Shown: positions 47,598 to 56,654, counted from the stretch's first letter. The stretch: 64,000 nt of DNA from Gammaproteobacteria bacterium (GCA_029246545.1 JAQWMX010000007.1:107020-171019); one strand, 5' to 3'. Notes: generated from the sequence alone by a model not told the origin. Translations and numbers: made by a program.

Positions 47598-47893
47598 CTT
47601 GGCTGGCTATTTTCCTCATTGTTCTTGGATTGTTTTTTCTCGTTGTAGGTTCGATTGGGATGTTGCGCCTACCCGATGTTTTTTCACGCGCCCACGCACT
47701 TTCACTTACCGATTCACTTGGCGCAGTTTTGGTTCTTGCGGGTCTTGCGGTCTACGAGGGGTTCAGTATGAACTTTCTCAGGATTCTTGTTGTGCTTGTG
47801 CTCGTTTATCTTCTGAATCCGGTTATTTCGCACGCAACCATTCGGGCTGCATATCGTTCCGGGCTGCGACCTACGAATAAGGAAAGCAAATGA
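47594..47893 (+). CDS. mrpG: MrpG-like cation antiporter subunit
   Basis: A 99-residue, three-span protein with the MrpG/PhaG pattern VVGSIGMLRLPDVFSRAHAL and PVISHATIRAAYRSG. Its start overlaps mrpF by four bases and its end overlaps the next gene by four. Confidence 0.88.
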   Translation: MTWLAIFLIVLGLFFLVVGSIGMLRLPDVFSRAHALSLTDSLGAVLVLAGLAVYEGFSMNFLRILVVLVLVYLLNPVISHATIRAAYRSGLRPTNKESK

Positions 47894-48414
47894 TAATAGA
47901 ACTTCCACTTCTCATCTTGCTGGTCGTGACGGCAGGCGGGGCCATCATGGTGAAAGATCTCATCTCGGCTGTGTTTATCCTGGGCTCTTATAGCTTTGTT
48001 CTGGCGCTCGTATGGGCATTGCTGGGTGCTGTTGATGTGGCTTTTGTAGAAGCAGTCGTGGGTGCAGGTCTTGCTACCGTGTTTTTCCTGCTGACGCTGT
48101 TCGGTACTACTGAAAAGGACACGCATATACGCCGGCCCCCAGTGCCATGGTCTGTAATACTCGGTTTGCCGGTTCTCGGGCTTCTGCTTCTTTATGGCGC
48201 AGGTGATTTACCTGCTTTCGGTGATATCGCCTCCGCAGCAAGCATCTACATCTCGCCTGAATACTTAGAGAATAGTGTAGAGCAAACGCGCACGCCGAAC
48301 GTGGTCACTGCCGTGCTCATGGATTATCGCTCCTTCGATACGTTCATTGAAACCATCGTGATTTTCACCGCTGGAATTGCCTGCGCACTCATTCTCAGGA
48401 AGGGCGGTTCATGA
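47890..48414 (+). CDS. MrpA C-terminal-type subunit (DUF4040/MbhD plus MbhE-like)
   Basis: A 174-residue membrane protein. Its first half matches the DUF4040/MbhD segment (VKDLISAVFILGSYSFVLAL, VEAVVGAGLATVFFLLTLFG). Its second half has the MbhE-like TPNVVTAVLMDYRSFDTFIE. In canonical Mrp antiporters these segments are the C-terminal part of MrpA; here they form a separate gene, as in Mbh/Mrp-like membrane arms of respiratory hydrogenases. It overlaps the MnhB gene by four bases. Confidence 0.8.
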   Translation: MIIELPLLILLVVTAGGAIMVKDLISAVFILGSYSFVLALVWALLGAVDVAFVEAVVGAGLATVFFLLTLFGTTEKDTHIRRPPVPWSVILGLPVLGLLLLYGAGDLPAFGDIASAASIYISPEYLENSVEQTRTPNVVTAVLMDYRSFDTFIETIVIFTAGIACALILRKGGS

Positions 48415-48872
48415 TTCGACCGCACGATAGCGCTATCGTGCGCACACTAGGGCATATCGTAATTCCCATAGCTCAACTGTTTGGAATCTATGTGCTGGTG
48501 TTTGGTCAACACGGACCAGGCGGTGGCTTTGTAGGTGGGGTGATCATTGCGGCTAGCATGATCTTGGGGATTCTCATTTTTGGTATCGATTCGCCTGACA
48601 GTGTGCTTGCGCGGAAAATTCTCCACGGTGACGGCTTAGGTCTGCTGATCTTCGCGGGCGTAGGCGGGCTTTGTCTGATCGGGGGTGGACAGTTCCTGAA
48701 CTATTCTTACCTCCAAATTCCAAGTCTTGACGAAGCTTCCCAGCACTACGTAGGAATACTGCTAACACAGATTGGGGTCGCAGTAGATGTGGCAGTCACC
48801 GGTGTATCGATTGCAGTCAGTTTATCCTTTGAAGAAGATGAAATTCCAAATGACGAGGTTACCAATGTTTGA
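48411..48872 (+). CDS. mrpB: MrpB-like (MnhB domain) subunit
   Basis: A 153-residue, four-span protein with the MnhB-domain pattern IVIPIAQLFGIYVLVFGQHG and PGGGFVGGVIIAASMILG. It is a core small subunit of Mrp-type antiporters. The stop overlaps the MrpC start region by eight bases. Confidence 0.88.
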   Translation: MIRPHDSAIVRTLGHIVIPIAQLFGIYVLVFGQHGPGGGFVGGVIIAASMILGILIFGIDSPDSVLARKILHGDGLGLLIFAGVGGLCLIGGGQFLNYSYLQIPSLDEASQHYVGILLTQIGVAVDVAVTGVSIAVSLSFEEDEIPNDEVTNV

Positions 48873-49242
48873 GCTTTTAGAAACATTAATTCAGCGGCCA
48901 AATTTTGTCGTTTTTGTCATTTTGTTTTTGTGGGGCATCTACATTATGTCTGCTCATCCGAACCTGGTGAAGAAACTCATCGGTCTCTACATAGTCCAAA
49001 CCAGCGTCATCTTTTTTCTCGTCGCTTTCAGTGCGAAGGATGGTGCAACTGTGCCTATTATTCTGGCTGATTCAGGATTAGTGGATCCAATGCTCTATGC
49101 AAACCCGCTGCCTCACGCATTGACGGTAACGGCAATTGTGGTCCAGATCGCCACACTGGGTGTTTCGCTTGCGCTTGTTTCAGCCATCTACCGAAAATTT
49201 GGCAGCCTTGATGAAGATGAAATACTGGAGCAGCTTAAATGA
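48865..49242 (+). CDS. mrpC: MrpC-like (NuoK-type) subunit
   Basis: A 125-residue, three-span protein. I start it at ATG 48865 (MFELLETLIQRPNFVVF) because a longer frame from 48787 only adds residues that overlap MrpB in another frame. The NuoK/MrpC pattern includes WGIYIMSAHPNLVKKLIGLY and LPHALTVTAIVVQIATLGVS. It overlaps mrpB by eight and mrpD by four bases. Confidence 0.85.
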   Translation: MFELLETLIQRPNFVVFVILFLWGIYIMSAHPNLVKKLIGLYIVQTSVIFFLVAFSAKDGATVPIILADSGLVDPMLYANPLPHALTVTAIVVQIATLGVSLALVSAIYRKFGSLDEDEILEQLK

Positions 49243-50702
49243 GCAGTAACCTGCCTGTTCTTCTATTTTTAGTACCGTTTGTAATGGGCGTGTCTATGCC
49301 CTTACTCACGGCAAAGCGTCGCTCCTGGTGCCCAAACATAACACTGGGTACTTTTGGGGTAATGCTGCTGCTTTCCATTGCCAATCTGCGCGTTGTTTTG
49401 GCCCAGGGTTCCATTGAGTACGCCTTTGGCGGATGGGCTGCACCCATAGGGATCGCTTGGCTTAATGATTCGATAGCTGCGATTGTCGTGTTGATAATGA
49501 GCCTTGTTGCGGTGATAACACAGATTTATGGCCGTCTGGATATAGCAAAAGACCTGGAAAAGAGTATTCCCTATTACACACTGATCCTGATTATGGTGTC
49601 AGGTCTTGTGGGCGTCATTTTTGCTGCCGATCTTTTTAACGTTTTCGTGTTCTTGGAAGTGGTCGCGTTAACCGGATATGCTCTGGTCGGTGCCGCTGGA
49701 GGAAAGGGGCTGGTTTACGCATTCCGCTACCTACTTTTAGGCTCGTTTGGTGCGAGTTTGTATTTACTCGGGCTGGGCCACCTTTATGTTGCAACAGGTA
49801 CGCTTAATATGGAGGATCTGGCGGTACGACTTCCTGAACTGATGACGTCGACGGCAGTCGCTGGCGGACTGATCTATATCTTTCTAGGCCTGTCCATCAA
49901 GATGGCGCTAATACCACTGCACAGTTGGTTGCCTGATGCCTATGCGAATGCACCGTCATCGGTTACACCCTTGCTGGCATCGACAGTAACTAAGGTGTCT
50001 CTCGTCGCCTGGATTCGTATCGAGTATTCGATTATTGCGCCGGGCGTTGAAGTAAGCCACGTTCCCGTCGTCGTATTACTCGAAGAGCTAGGCGTGATTG
50101 CCGCTCTAATAGGCGGAGCTCTCGCCTTGATACAAACTAATCTCAAACGGATGTTTGCCTATGGTGGTATAAGCCATATCGGATTGATTCTTATAGGCGT
50201 GAGTCTAGGCAATACCACAGGATTTGCAGGCGGTATGTTTTATCTGATCAATGATGCAGTCATGCAGGCATCACTGTTCATGATTGCTGGCACATTGATC
50301 TATTATCACGGTGTGCATACCCTCGAAGATTTACGCGGAGTGGGGCGACAATCGCCTTGGCTGACTGGCGCATTAGTCGTGGCAGCAGTTGCGATGGTAG
50401 GGCTTCCGCCTACCGGCGGCTTCTTTGGTAAATGGAATATCATCCTCGGTGCACTTGAGGCGCAGCACTACCTTGCCGCGTTCACAGTAGTCGCATCGAC
50501 TCTCTTGACCTTGGCGTATTTTCTTAAGATATTTTCTTGCTGGTTCCATCAACCGCAGCATGCCACATCCGAACCGCTTGTCGTGTCAAATGCTCTGCGA
50601 TTTAGTCTCGGTGCAATATCGTTTTCAATGATTGCATTAGGCTTAATGAGTGATACGATTTTTCAGTTCTTAATTGAATCCATAACAACTGGAGGCGTTT
50701 AA
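49239..50702 (+). CDS. mrpD: MrpD-like antiporter subunit
   Basis: A 487-residue, fourteen-span antiporter-type subunit. Key residues of the family are visible: the glutamate in VFVFLEVVALTGYALVG, and lysines in IKMALIPLHSWLPDAYANA and STVTKVSLVAW. It should translocate protons or sodium. It overlaps mrpC by four bases and is six bases from the NuoL-like gene. Confidence 0.9.
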   Translation: MSSNLPVLLFLVPFVMGVSMPLLTAKRRSWCPNITLGTFGVMLLLSIANLRVVLAQGSIEYAFGGWAAPIGIAWLNDSIAAIVVLIMSLVAVITQIYGRLDIAKDLEKSIPYYTLILIMVSGLVGVIFAADLFNVFVFLEVVALTGYALVGAAGGKGLVYAFRYLLLGSFGASLYLLGLGHLYVATGTLNMEDLAVRLPELMTSTAVAGGLIYIFLGLSIKMALIPLHSWLPDAYANAPSSVTPLLASTVTKVSLVAWIRIEYSIIAPGVEVSHVPVVVLLEELGVIAALIGGALALIQTNLKRMFAYGGISHIGLILIGVSLGNTTGFAGGMFYLINDAVMQASLFMIAGTLIYYHGVHTLEDLRGVGRQSPWLTGALVVAAVAMVGLPPTGGFFGKWNIILGALEAQHYLAAFTVVASTLLTLAYFLKIFSCWFHQPQHATSEPLVVSNALRFSLGAISFSMIALGLMSDTIFQFLIESITTGGV

Positions 50703-50708
50703 GAAGCC

Positions 50709-52721
50709 ATGTCAATTTACACTTTGATTCCTCTTTTACCGCTAACAGCGTCTTTCATTCTGATTCTGTTCGGAGAGCGTCTGCAAGGGAAGGGGCACCG
50801 CCTTGTCATCCCGGCGGTTGCACTTTCGTTCCTGGTGTCCATCGTTGCATTCTTGGATGTTTCTTCTAACGGGCCAATTCGAGTAGATCTCTATGGGTTT
50901 TTGGATGTCGGCAGGCTAAGCGTAGACCTCGGTTTCTATATTGACCAGCTCACAGTTTTGATTTTACTGCTGGTAACCGGAGTTAGCACGGTGGTTCAGG
51001 TCTATGCCTCCCGTTACATGATAGGTGATCTGCGGCACAGCCGATTTTTTGCCCTGACCTCTCTTTTTACCGCGGCCATGACGCTCTTGGTGATGAGCAG
51101 TAATCTGCTTTTGACTTTCATTTTTTGGGAACTAATGGGCCTGTGTTCTTATCTTCTGATTTCACACTATGCAGAACGGCCCTCTGCAGCACGGGCTGCA
51201 ACAAAGGTTTTCCTGGTGAACTCGGTTGCCGATGTCGGATTGGCCATAGGCGTTGTCCTCACCTTCCTGACATTCGACACACTCGATATTCCGGAGATAC
51301 TCGCGATAGCGAAATCTGGCGCCGACATTCCGACACTGTCCATCACCTTGCTAACCCTTTGTTTGTTTTGTGGGGCAGTTGGAAAATCCGCACAGATGCC
51401 GGCACACGTTTGGCTGCCGTTTGCGATGGAAGCTCCGACTCCCGTTTCTGCTTTGATACACGCCGCTACAATGGTGAATGCCGGGCCATTCTTACTGGTT
51501 AGACTAAGTCCGGTGCTCGTGCTGTCCCCAACGGCAATGATGGTAATTGCTACCGTAGGCGGTGTAACCGCGCTATTTGCAGCATTGGTGTCGTCGACAC
51601 AGACCGATGTTAAACGAACACTTGCCTATTCAACAATTAGCCAGCTCGGATTCATGACAATGCTTTGTGGTGTGGGTGCTTTCGTTGCAGCCATATTCCA
51701 CTTGATTGCTCACGGCTTCTTTAAAGCGTTTTTGTTTTTGTCGACAGGCAATGTGCTCGCGGCTACGCATCGCCATATTGAAGAGGAAGACACAAAGCCA
51801 TCGCGAGCAATAGGTGGACTCTTTATTGGCGCATTAATTTTGTCAGTCATACCAGCACTAGTTATATTCTCAGGACCCTATGGTTATCTTTGGCTATCGC
51901 AAAGTTTCTCAGCCGCGAACATCGCTTTGTGGATCATAGGTCTTGCGACAATCTTTTTTACCGCCATCTATCTGTTCAGAAGTATGACTACAATATTCCA
52001 TCGTAGTCCTCCTGGAGCGAAGGATGGCAGCCCCACTGTTATAGCTACACCATTTTCAGCAAAGCATGTGATTAGTGTAATCGTTATAGCCACGGTTATG
52101 GTTGCCGTGTTAATTGTTGTATGGCGCTGGTTTGCCGGGTTTTTATCTCCAGCTGTGGGTGGGCTTCCAATACAGGCAAACATGGAGTTATCTGCCTGGA
52201 TACTGGTTCCGCTAGCTACTGCAGTTGGGGGTTGGGTTGTCGCCTATTTGGGATTCCTACGACCCAAGACATTAGAAACACCACGGTGGCGGAAAAAGTT
52301 GTATGTTTTTTTCCTGAACAAAGGCTACTTCGATGAGATTTACGATGTCTTCTTGGTGCGTCCAACGATAAGATTCGCTGATTGGATGTGGAGAAGAATA
52401 GATCAAGGTATCATTGATCGTTTCGTTGTCATGCTGAGTTCGGTCAGTATCGGCATAGCTCATCGCTTAGGTTACCTTGATAGCGCAGTGGACGATCGGG
52501 TTACCTCAGTAGGAACTGGTAGCGTCAGCATAGCCCGCTGGCTTGGTAGGTTTGTCGACACGGCGGGTATTTCAAGAACAGTTGATAGCATAGGCAAGGG
52601 TGTCGATGCTTCAGGACAGGCGGCTCGGCGCTATGAGCCACACACGTTGCAACACAATTTGTTGGTAGTTGTATTCTGGCTGATTGCAGCACTGGGTTTT
52701 TTCTACTGGGTCGAGGGGTAA
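50709..52721 (+). CDS. NuoL-like antiporter subunit (possible DabB role)
   Basis: A 670-residue NuoL/MrpA-N-terminal/DabB-like protein. The ion-pathway residues are present: the glutamate in FIFWELMGLCSYLL and the lysine in GAVGKSAQMPAHVWLPFAMEA. A long C-terminal extension with a lateral-helix-like stretch (about residues 540-670) ends in another membrane span (HNLLVVVFWLIAALGFFYW). In two-gene DAB systems a shorter NuoL-like DabB forms the membrane partner of DabA; this gene or its neighbours may do so here. It is eight bases before the NuoM-like gene. Confidence 0.85.
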   Translation: MSIYTLIPLLPLTASFILILFGERLQGKGHRLVIPAVALSFLVSIVAFLDVSSNGPIRVDLYGFLDVGRLSVDLGFYIDQLTVLILLLVTGVSTVVQVYASRYMIGDLRHSRFFALTSLFTAAMTLLVMSSNLLLTFIFWELMGLCSYLLISHYAERPSAARAATKVFLVNSVADVGLAIGVVLTFLTFDTLDIPEILAIAKSGADIPTLSITLLTLCLFCGAVGKSAQMPAHVWLPFAMEAPTPVSALIHAATMVNAGPFLLVRLSPVLVLSPTAMMVIATVGGVTALFAALVSSTQTDVKRTLAYSTISQLGFMTMLCGVGAFVAAIFHLIAHGFFKAFLFLSTGNVLAATHRHIEEEDTKPSRAIGGLFIGALILSVIPALVIFSGPYGYLWLSQSFSAANIALWIIGLATIFFTAIYLFRSMTTIFHRSPPGAKDGSPTVIATPFSAKHVISVIVIATVMVAVLIVVWRWFAGFLSPAVGGLPIQANMELSAWILVPLATAVGGWVVAYLGFLRPKTLETPRWRKKLYVFFLNKGYFDEIYDVFLVRPTIRFADWMWRRIDQGIIDRFVVMLSSVSIGIAHRLGYLDSAVDDRVTSVGTGSVSIARWLGRFVDTAGISRTVDSIGKGVDASGQAARRYEPHTLQHNLLVVVFWLIAALGFFYWVEG

Positions 52722-52729
52722 ATTTTGAT

Positions 52730-54205
52730 ATGAGTTCACTATTTGCAGACCATATGCTGACCTGGATGATCCTTGTGCCCTTTATTGGCATGGTGGCTCT
52801 ATTATTTGTGCACGATCGCAAGTGGGTTCTAGTTACAACTCTCGCTACGACTCTTGTGAATGCCGTGCTTGCCCTGCAATTGTGGATGAGTTTCGACAAT
52901 CTTGAGATAGGACTGCAATTCGTTGAGCGTGTGGAGTGGATGCCGACCTTTGGTATTCAGTACGCAGTCGGAGTCGATGGCATCAGTCTTCTGTTGGTAC
53001 TGCTAACGACCTTTCTCCCTCCGCTTTGTGTTCTAGGTTCTTGGGACTCAATCACGACCCGATTGAAAGCGTTCATGATGCTGATCCTCCTCGTCGAGGG
53101 TGCAATGCTGGTTGTGTTTACCGCCTTAGATGCTTTCCTATTCTTCATGATGTGGGAAGTCACAATGATTCCCATGTATTTTATGATTGTGCTATGGGGT
53201 GGTCCAAATCGAGTCGCGGCAGGATTAAAGTATGTTCTTTATAGTCTAACTGGTAGTTTGCTGTTGCTCATCGGAATACTGGGCATTTCTCTGCAAGCTG
53301 GCACTTTTGATATTCCCTCTCTGGCGGGGCACGACTACACGCCAGATTCCGAGTTCTGGATCTTCCTCGCGCTGTTTTTGGGTTTTGCGATAAAGTTACC
53401 GATGCTGCCATTTCATACTTGGCTTCCCGACGCACACTCTGAGGCTCCAACGGCAGGCAGCGTGCTCTTAGCAGGCGTACTTCTCAAAATGGGCGGCTAC
53501 GGCTTTATTCGCTTTTGCTTGCCCATATTCCCAGAGATGTCACATGCTGTTGCACCGACAGTGCTGTGGATGTCCGTCGCTGCAATTCTGTACGGTGGCT
53601 ATATGGCCCTGGCACAGGTGGATTTGAAAAGGCTAGTGGCGTATTCCTCTGTATCACATATGGGTTTCGTAACACTAGGCATATTCTCGTTTAATAACGA
53701 AGGTGTCGAAGGGGCAATTCTGCAAATGGTGACTCATGGCCTCACCACCGGTGCAATGTTCCTGATTGTCGGGCAATTGTACGACCGAACCAAGAGTCGT
53801 TCGATTGCAGACTACGGTGGTCTGCAGCAACGTATGCCACGATTTGTAGCCATACTTAGTCTGTTCGCCGTCGCTTCTTTCGGTCTTCCGACGACGTCTA
53901 ACTTCATCGGAGAGTTCCTGATTCTGGTTGGCGTTTCTTATGAGAACTTTGTCTTCGTTGTTCTGGCAATGGGCGGCATCGTGTTGGGAGCTGCTTATAT
54001 GCTGTGGATGCTGCAGCGAGTAGCTTTTGGTGAGGCGCGCACAGAAGCGGCAAAGAAAATGACAGATCTCAATACAAGAGAGATGTGGACAATAATGCCC
54101 TTGGCAATAGCTGTTGTTGCAATTGGTGTCTATCCCGGGCCTCTTCTGGAAGTAATGGATTCAAGTGTGACGTTTGTGGTTGAACGCCTTGCGCTGGCAC
54201 AGTAA
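52730..54205 (+). CDS. NuoM-like antiporter subunit
   Basis: A 491-residue, fourteen-span protein of the NuoM type. Visible markers are GVDGISLLLVLLTTFLPPL, the glutamate in FFMMWEVTMIPMYFMI, and the lysines in LGFAIKLPMLPFHTWLPDAH and LAGVLLKMGGYG. It is the third antiporter-like subunit of the operon and its last gene. No NADH-binding or hydrogenase subunit follows. The 83 bases to the amidase stop contain no convincing terminator. Confidence 0.9.
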   Translation: MSSLFADHMLTWMILVPFIGMVALLFVHDRKWVLVTTLATTLVNAVLALQLWMSFDNLEIGLQFVERVEWMPTFGIQYAVGVDGISLLLVLLTTFLPPLCVLGSWDSITTRLKAFMMLILLVEGAMLVVFTALDAFLFFMMWEVTMIPMYFMIVLWGGPNRVAAGLKYVLYSLTGSLLLLIGILGISLQAGTFDIPSLAGHDYTPDSEFWIFLALFLGFAIKLPMLPFHTWLPDAHSEAPTAGSVLLAGVLLKMGGYGFIRFCLPIFPEMSHAVAPTVLWMSVAAILYGGYMALAQVDLKRLVAYSSVSHMGFVTLGIFSFNNEGVEGAILQMVTHGLTTGAMFLIVGQLYDRTKSRSIADYGGLQQRMPRFVAILSLFAVASFGLPTTSNFIGEFLILVGVSYENFVFVVLAMGGIVLGAAYMLWMLQRVAFGEARTEAAKKMTDLNTREMWTIMPLAIAVVAIGVYPGPLLEVMDSSVTFVVERLALAQ

Positions 54206-54288
54206 TTTGTCGGAAGGAATATCGTGGCTCGCCGTTCCTTTATTTACTATTTACAGAATTGCGCCGAATGTCTATGCACAAGGAATAA

Positions 54289-55914
54289 TTACCTGGGATT
54301 AGAAGTATCTACTGAGGATTTTAGGAAAGTAGGTGCTCGCCTAGCTTGCCCTCGTTGTTCATAATCATAAGCAATCGCTAGTAAGGTGGGTTCAGAAAAA
54401 GCCGTACCGAAAAATGAAATTCCTATCGGTAAACCATTTATAAACCCTGCTGGAATTGTGATATTAGGATACCCAGCAACTGCTGCTAGTGAAGAACTAG
54501 GGATATAACCCTCGCTACCATCTCCGTTCTCTAAATCAATTTGCCCTGCGGCACCATTTGAGGGTGCTACAAACGCATCTAGCTGATATTCAGCGATGAG
54601 GGCATCAATGCCTTGAGCTTGTGCTAGCTCTTTTGAAAGCTGTAAAGAAGTAAGATAAACCTCATCTGATAAATCACCTTTAGATTGCGCCATCTCAAAT
54701 AATTCTTGAGCAAAATAAGGCATCTCTGACTCTGCATTATCTCGGTTGAACTGGATCAGTTGTTCTAATGATTGATACTCCCCACCTCTTTGTTGCAGAT
54801 ACTGATTTAGATCGTTCTTAAATTCATAGAGCAGCACTTCAAATTCTGCATTAGCTAATTCTTCAATGGAGTTAAATTCAACATTAACTAGAGTGGCGCC
54901 TCCTTGTCTTAGAATATCAAGTTGATCTTCCAATAATTCATTCAGGGCAGGGTCGTTAATAAATAACTGTCTGACCACTCCAATTCTTTTACCGCTTAAG
55001 CCATCGTTTTGTAGAAACAGGGTGTAATCACTACTCAATTGGCTTTCAGCCTCTACTGTTAGAGCATCGGTTGAATCTGTACCTAACATAGCATTTAGTA
55101 ATAGTGTGGCATCTGTGACTGTCCGAGCCATTGGCCCAGCCGTATCTTGTGAATGAGCGATTGGTATTATTCCACTGCGAGATATCAAGCCGAGGGTAGG
55201 CTTTATTCCAACGATTCCATTCATTGCAGCTGGACAAACAACAGATCCATCGGTTTCAGTTCCTACTGCTACAACAGTTAAATTAGCGGCAACTGCAACC
55301 CCTGAACCAGCGCTAGAACCACAAGGTGTTCGATCTAATACGTAAGGGTTACGTGCTTGGCCACCGCGTCCGGACCAACCACTGGATGAACTTGTCGATC
55401 TAAAATTTGCCCATTCACTTAAATTTGTTTTACCTAATATAATCGCACCAGCAGCTTTTAATCGCTGGACCATAAAGGCATCTTCTAGAGGTAAGGGAGC
55501 GTCTACTAAAGCCAGACTCCCTGCTGTAGTTAGCATGTTATCAGCTGTATCAATGTTGTCTTTTAATAACACTGGGATACCGTGAAGAGGAGAGCGAATT
55601 TGTCCATTAAGGCGCTCCGAATCTAGATTTTGTGCTATTTCAATTGCGTCAGGATTTATTTCTAAAATTGAATTTAACTGAGGGTCAATTTCAATAATAC
55701 GATTAAGATAATAATTCACTAACTGGACAGAGCTTAACTCACCGGCTTGCATCATCTCTTGTAGACTGGTGATAGTTACTTCATCCAATGAGATGTTATT
55801 TTCAAGAGCGACTTCTTCGGTGCCTTGCTCACATGCTGCAATTAATAAAACACTTAATAGTGTAATTATCTGACTAATTTGCATTGCTATTTTCAATTTA
55901 TATATCCCCTTCAT
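54289..55914 (-). CDS. amidase signature family protein, predicted lipoprotein
   Basis: A 541-residue amidase with a lipoprotein-type signal peptide (LLIAAC; an ATG at 55884 is a good alternative start). The Ser-cisSer-Lys triad is intact: Lys in HGIPVLLKDNID near residue 115, and the two serines in TPCGSSAGSGVAVAANL and VGTETDGSVVCPA. It should hydrolyse amides outside the cytoplasm; the substrate is unknown. A remnant of a paralogue lies on the far side of the dab-mrp operon. Its own 3' end contains the right copy of the 22-bp repeat. Confidence 0.9.
   Translation of the reverse strand: MKGIYKLKIAMQISQIITLLSVLLIAACEQGTEEVALENNISLDEVTITSLQEMMQAGELSSVQLVNYYLNRIIEIDPQLNSILEINPDAIEIAQNLDSERLNGQIRSPLHGIPVLLKDNIDTADNMLTTAGSLALVDAPLPLEDAFMVQRLKAAGAIILGKTNLSEWANFRSTSSSSGWSGRGGQARNPYVLDRTPCGSSAGSGVAVAANLTVVAVGTETDGSVVCPAAMNGIVGIKPTLGLISRSGIIPIAHSQDTAGPMARTVTDATLLLNAMLGTDSTDALTVEAESQLSSDYTLFLQNDGLSGKRIGVVRQLFINDPALNELLEDQLDILRQGGATLVNVEFNSIEELANAEFEVLLYEFKNDLNQYLQQRGGEYQSLEQLIQFNRDNAESEMPYFAQELFEMAQSKGDLSDEVYLTSLQLSKELAQAQGIDALIAEYQLDAFVAPSNGAAGQIDLENGDGSEGYIPSSSLAAVAGYPNITIPAGFINGLPIGISFFGTAFSEPTLLAIAYDYEQRGQARRAPTFLKSSVDTSNPR
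54326..54347. repeat. 22-bp direct repeat, right copy
   Basis: Identical to 41984-42005 and in the same orientation, within the amidase gene's last codons. Beyond the 22 bases the two tails are only partly alike. Confidence 0.9.
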
Positions 55915-56065
55915 TCTGATAAAGAAAATGAACCTAAGTATTCAACCCGTAATATGGAATATCTTCAAGTATATTTATAAAGGATTATAGAAACCTTGAG
56001 TTATGCCCAAAAGTTGTAATAAGTCGTAGTTTTCCATAATAAATTCATGTTGTGAATACATAGAA

Positions 56066-56533
56066 ATTAACTTATTGAAATATATTGGTGCAGATTTGCC
56101 AACTAAATTGTATTACGTGTCTTATAGAAATAATGCATTTGATACACATGTATTTCAAAATAATTTACATCGAAGACTATTAACGTATACCTCTGATGCA
56201 GTGGCTGCATTTATGCAGGATTTAGAACGTATTGGTAGAGCGGATGATGTTGTCTTAATGATTTTTTCTGAATTTGGTCGACGTGTGCCTGAAAATGTCA
56301 GCTTGGGAACTGACCATGGTGCAGCGAACAATATGTTTATTGTGGGTAACCAGGTAAGAGGTGGCCACTATGGTGAGCTGCCAAGTCTAACTAATCTTAC
56401 AGAAGGCGATAATCTGAATTACACGACGGACTTCCGTTGTGTTTATCAAACTGTTATTCAGGAATGGTTAAGACAAAATGAATCAACTGAAGTCCTAAAC
56501 GGGAATTTCGGTACCTTTGATTTCTTTGGGTAG
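56066..56533 (+). pseudogene. DUF1501 family C-terminal remnant
   Basis: About 155 codons match the end of DUF1501 proteins: VSYRNNAFDTHVFQ, then MIFSEFGRRVPENVSLGTDH, VGNQVRGGHYGELPSL and DFRCVYQTVIQEWL. DUF1501 proteins are usually about 400 or more residues, so the N-terminal two thirds are missing. The frame is open but has no good start (TTG at 56075) and no ribosome binding site. It is probably not functional. It sits 150 bases from the divergent amidase gene. Confidence 0.8.
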
Positions 56534-56654
56534 CCTACAGATAATAGCAGCGATTAATTCATTTTTGGTTCTAGATTTTCAACCTTTCATTACTCCAGTT
56601 TTCCTCACTAAAACTGCTACACTCTGGCAATCAAAAATAAATAAGGACTAACTC

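Noticed and set aside
42481..53450. Many open frames of 60-137 codons on both strands within the dab-mrp operon
   Set aside because: They overlap well-supported genes in other frames, have no ribosome binding sites and encode low-complexity arginine/serine-rich chains expected from GC-richer coding DNA.
54211..54243. Terminator after the NuoM-like gene
   Set aside because: AAGGAA / TTCCTT is only six pairs around a long loop with no T run, too weak to call.
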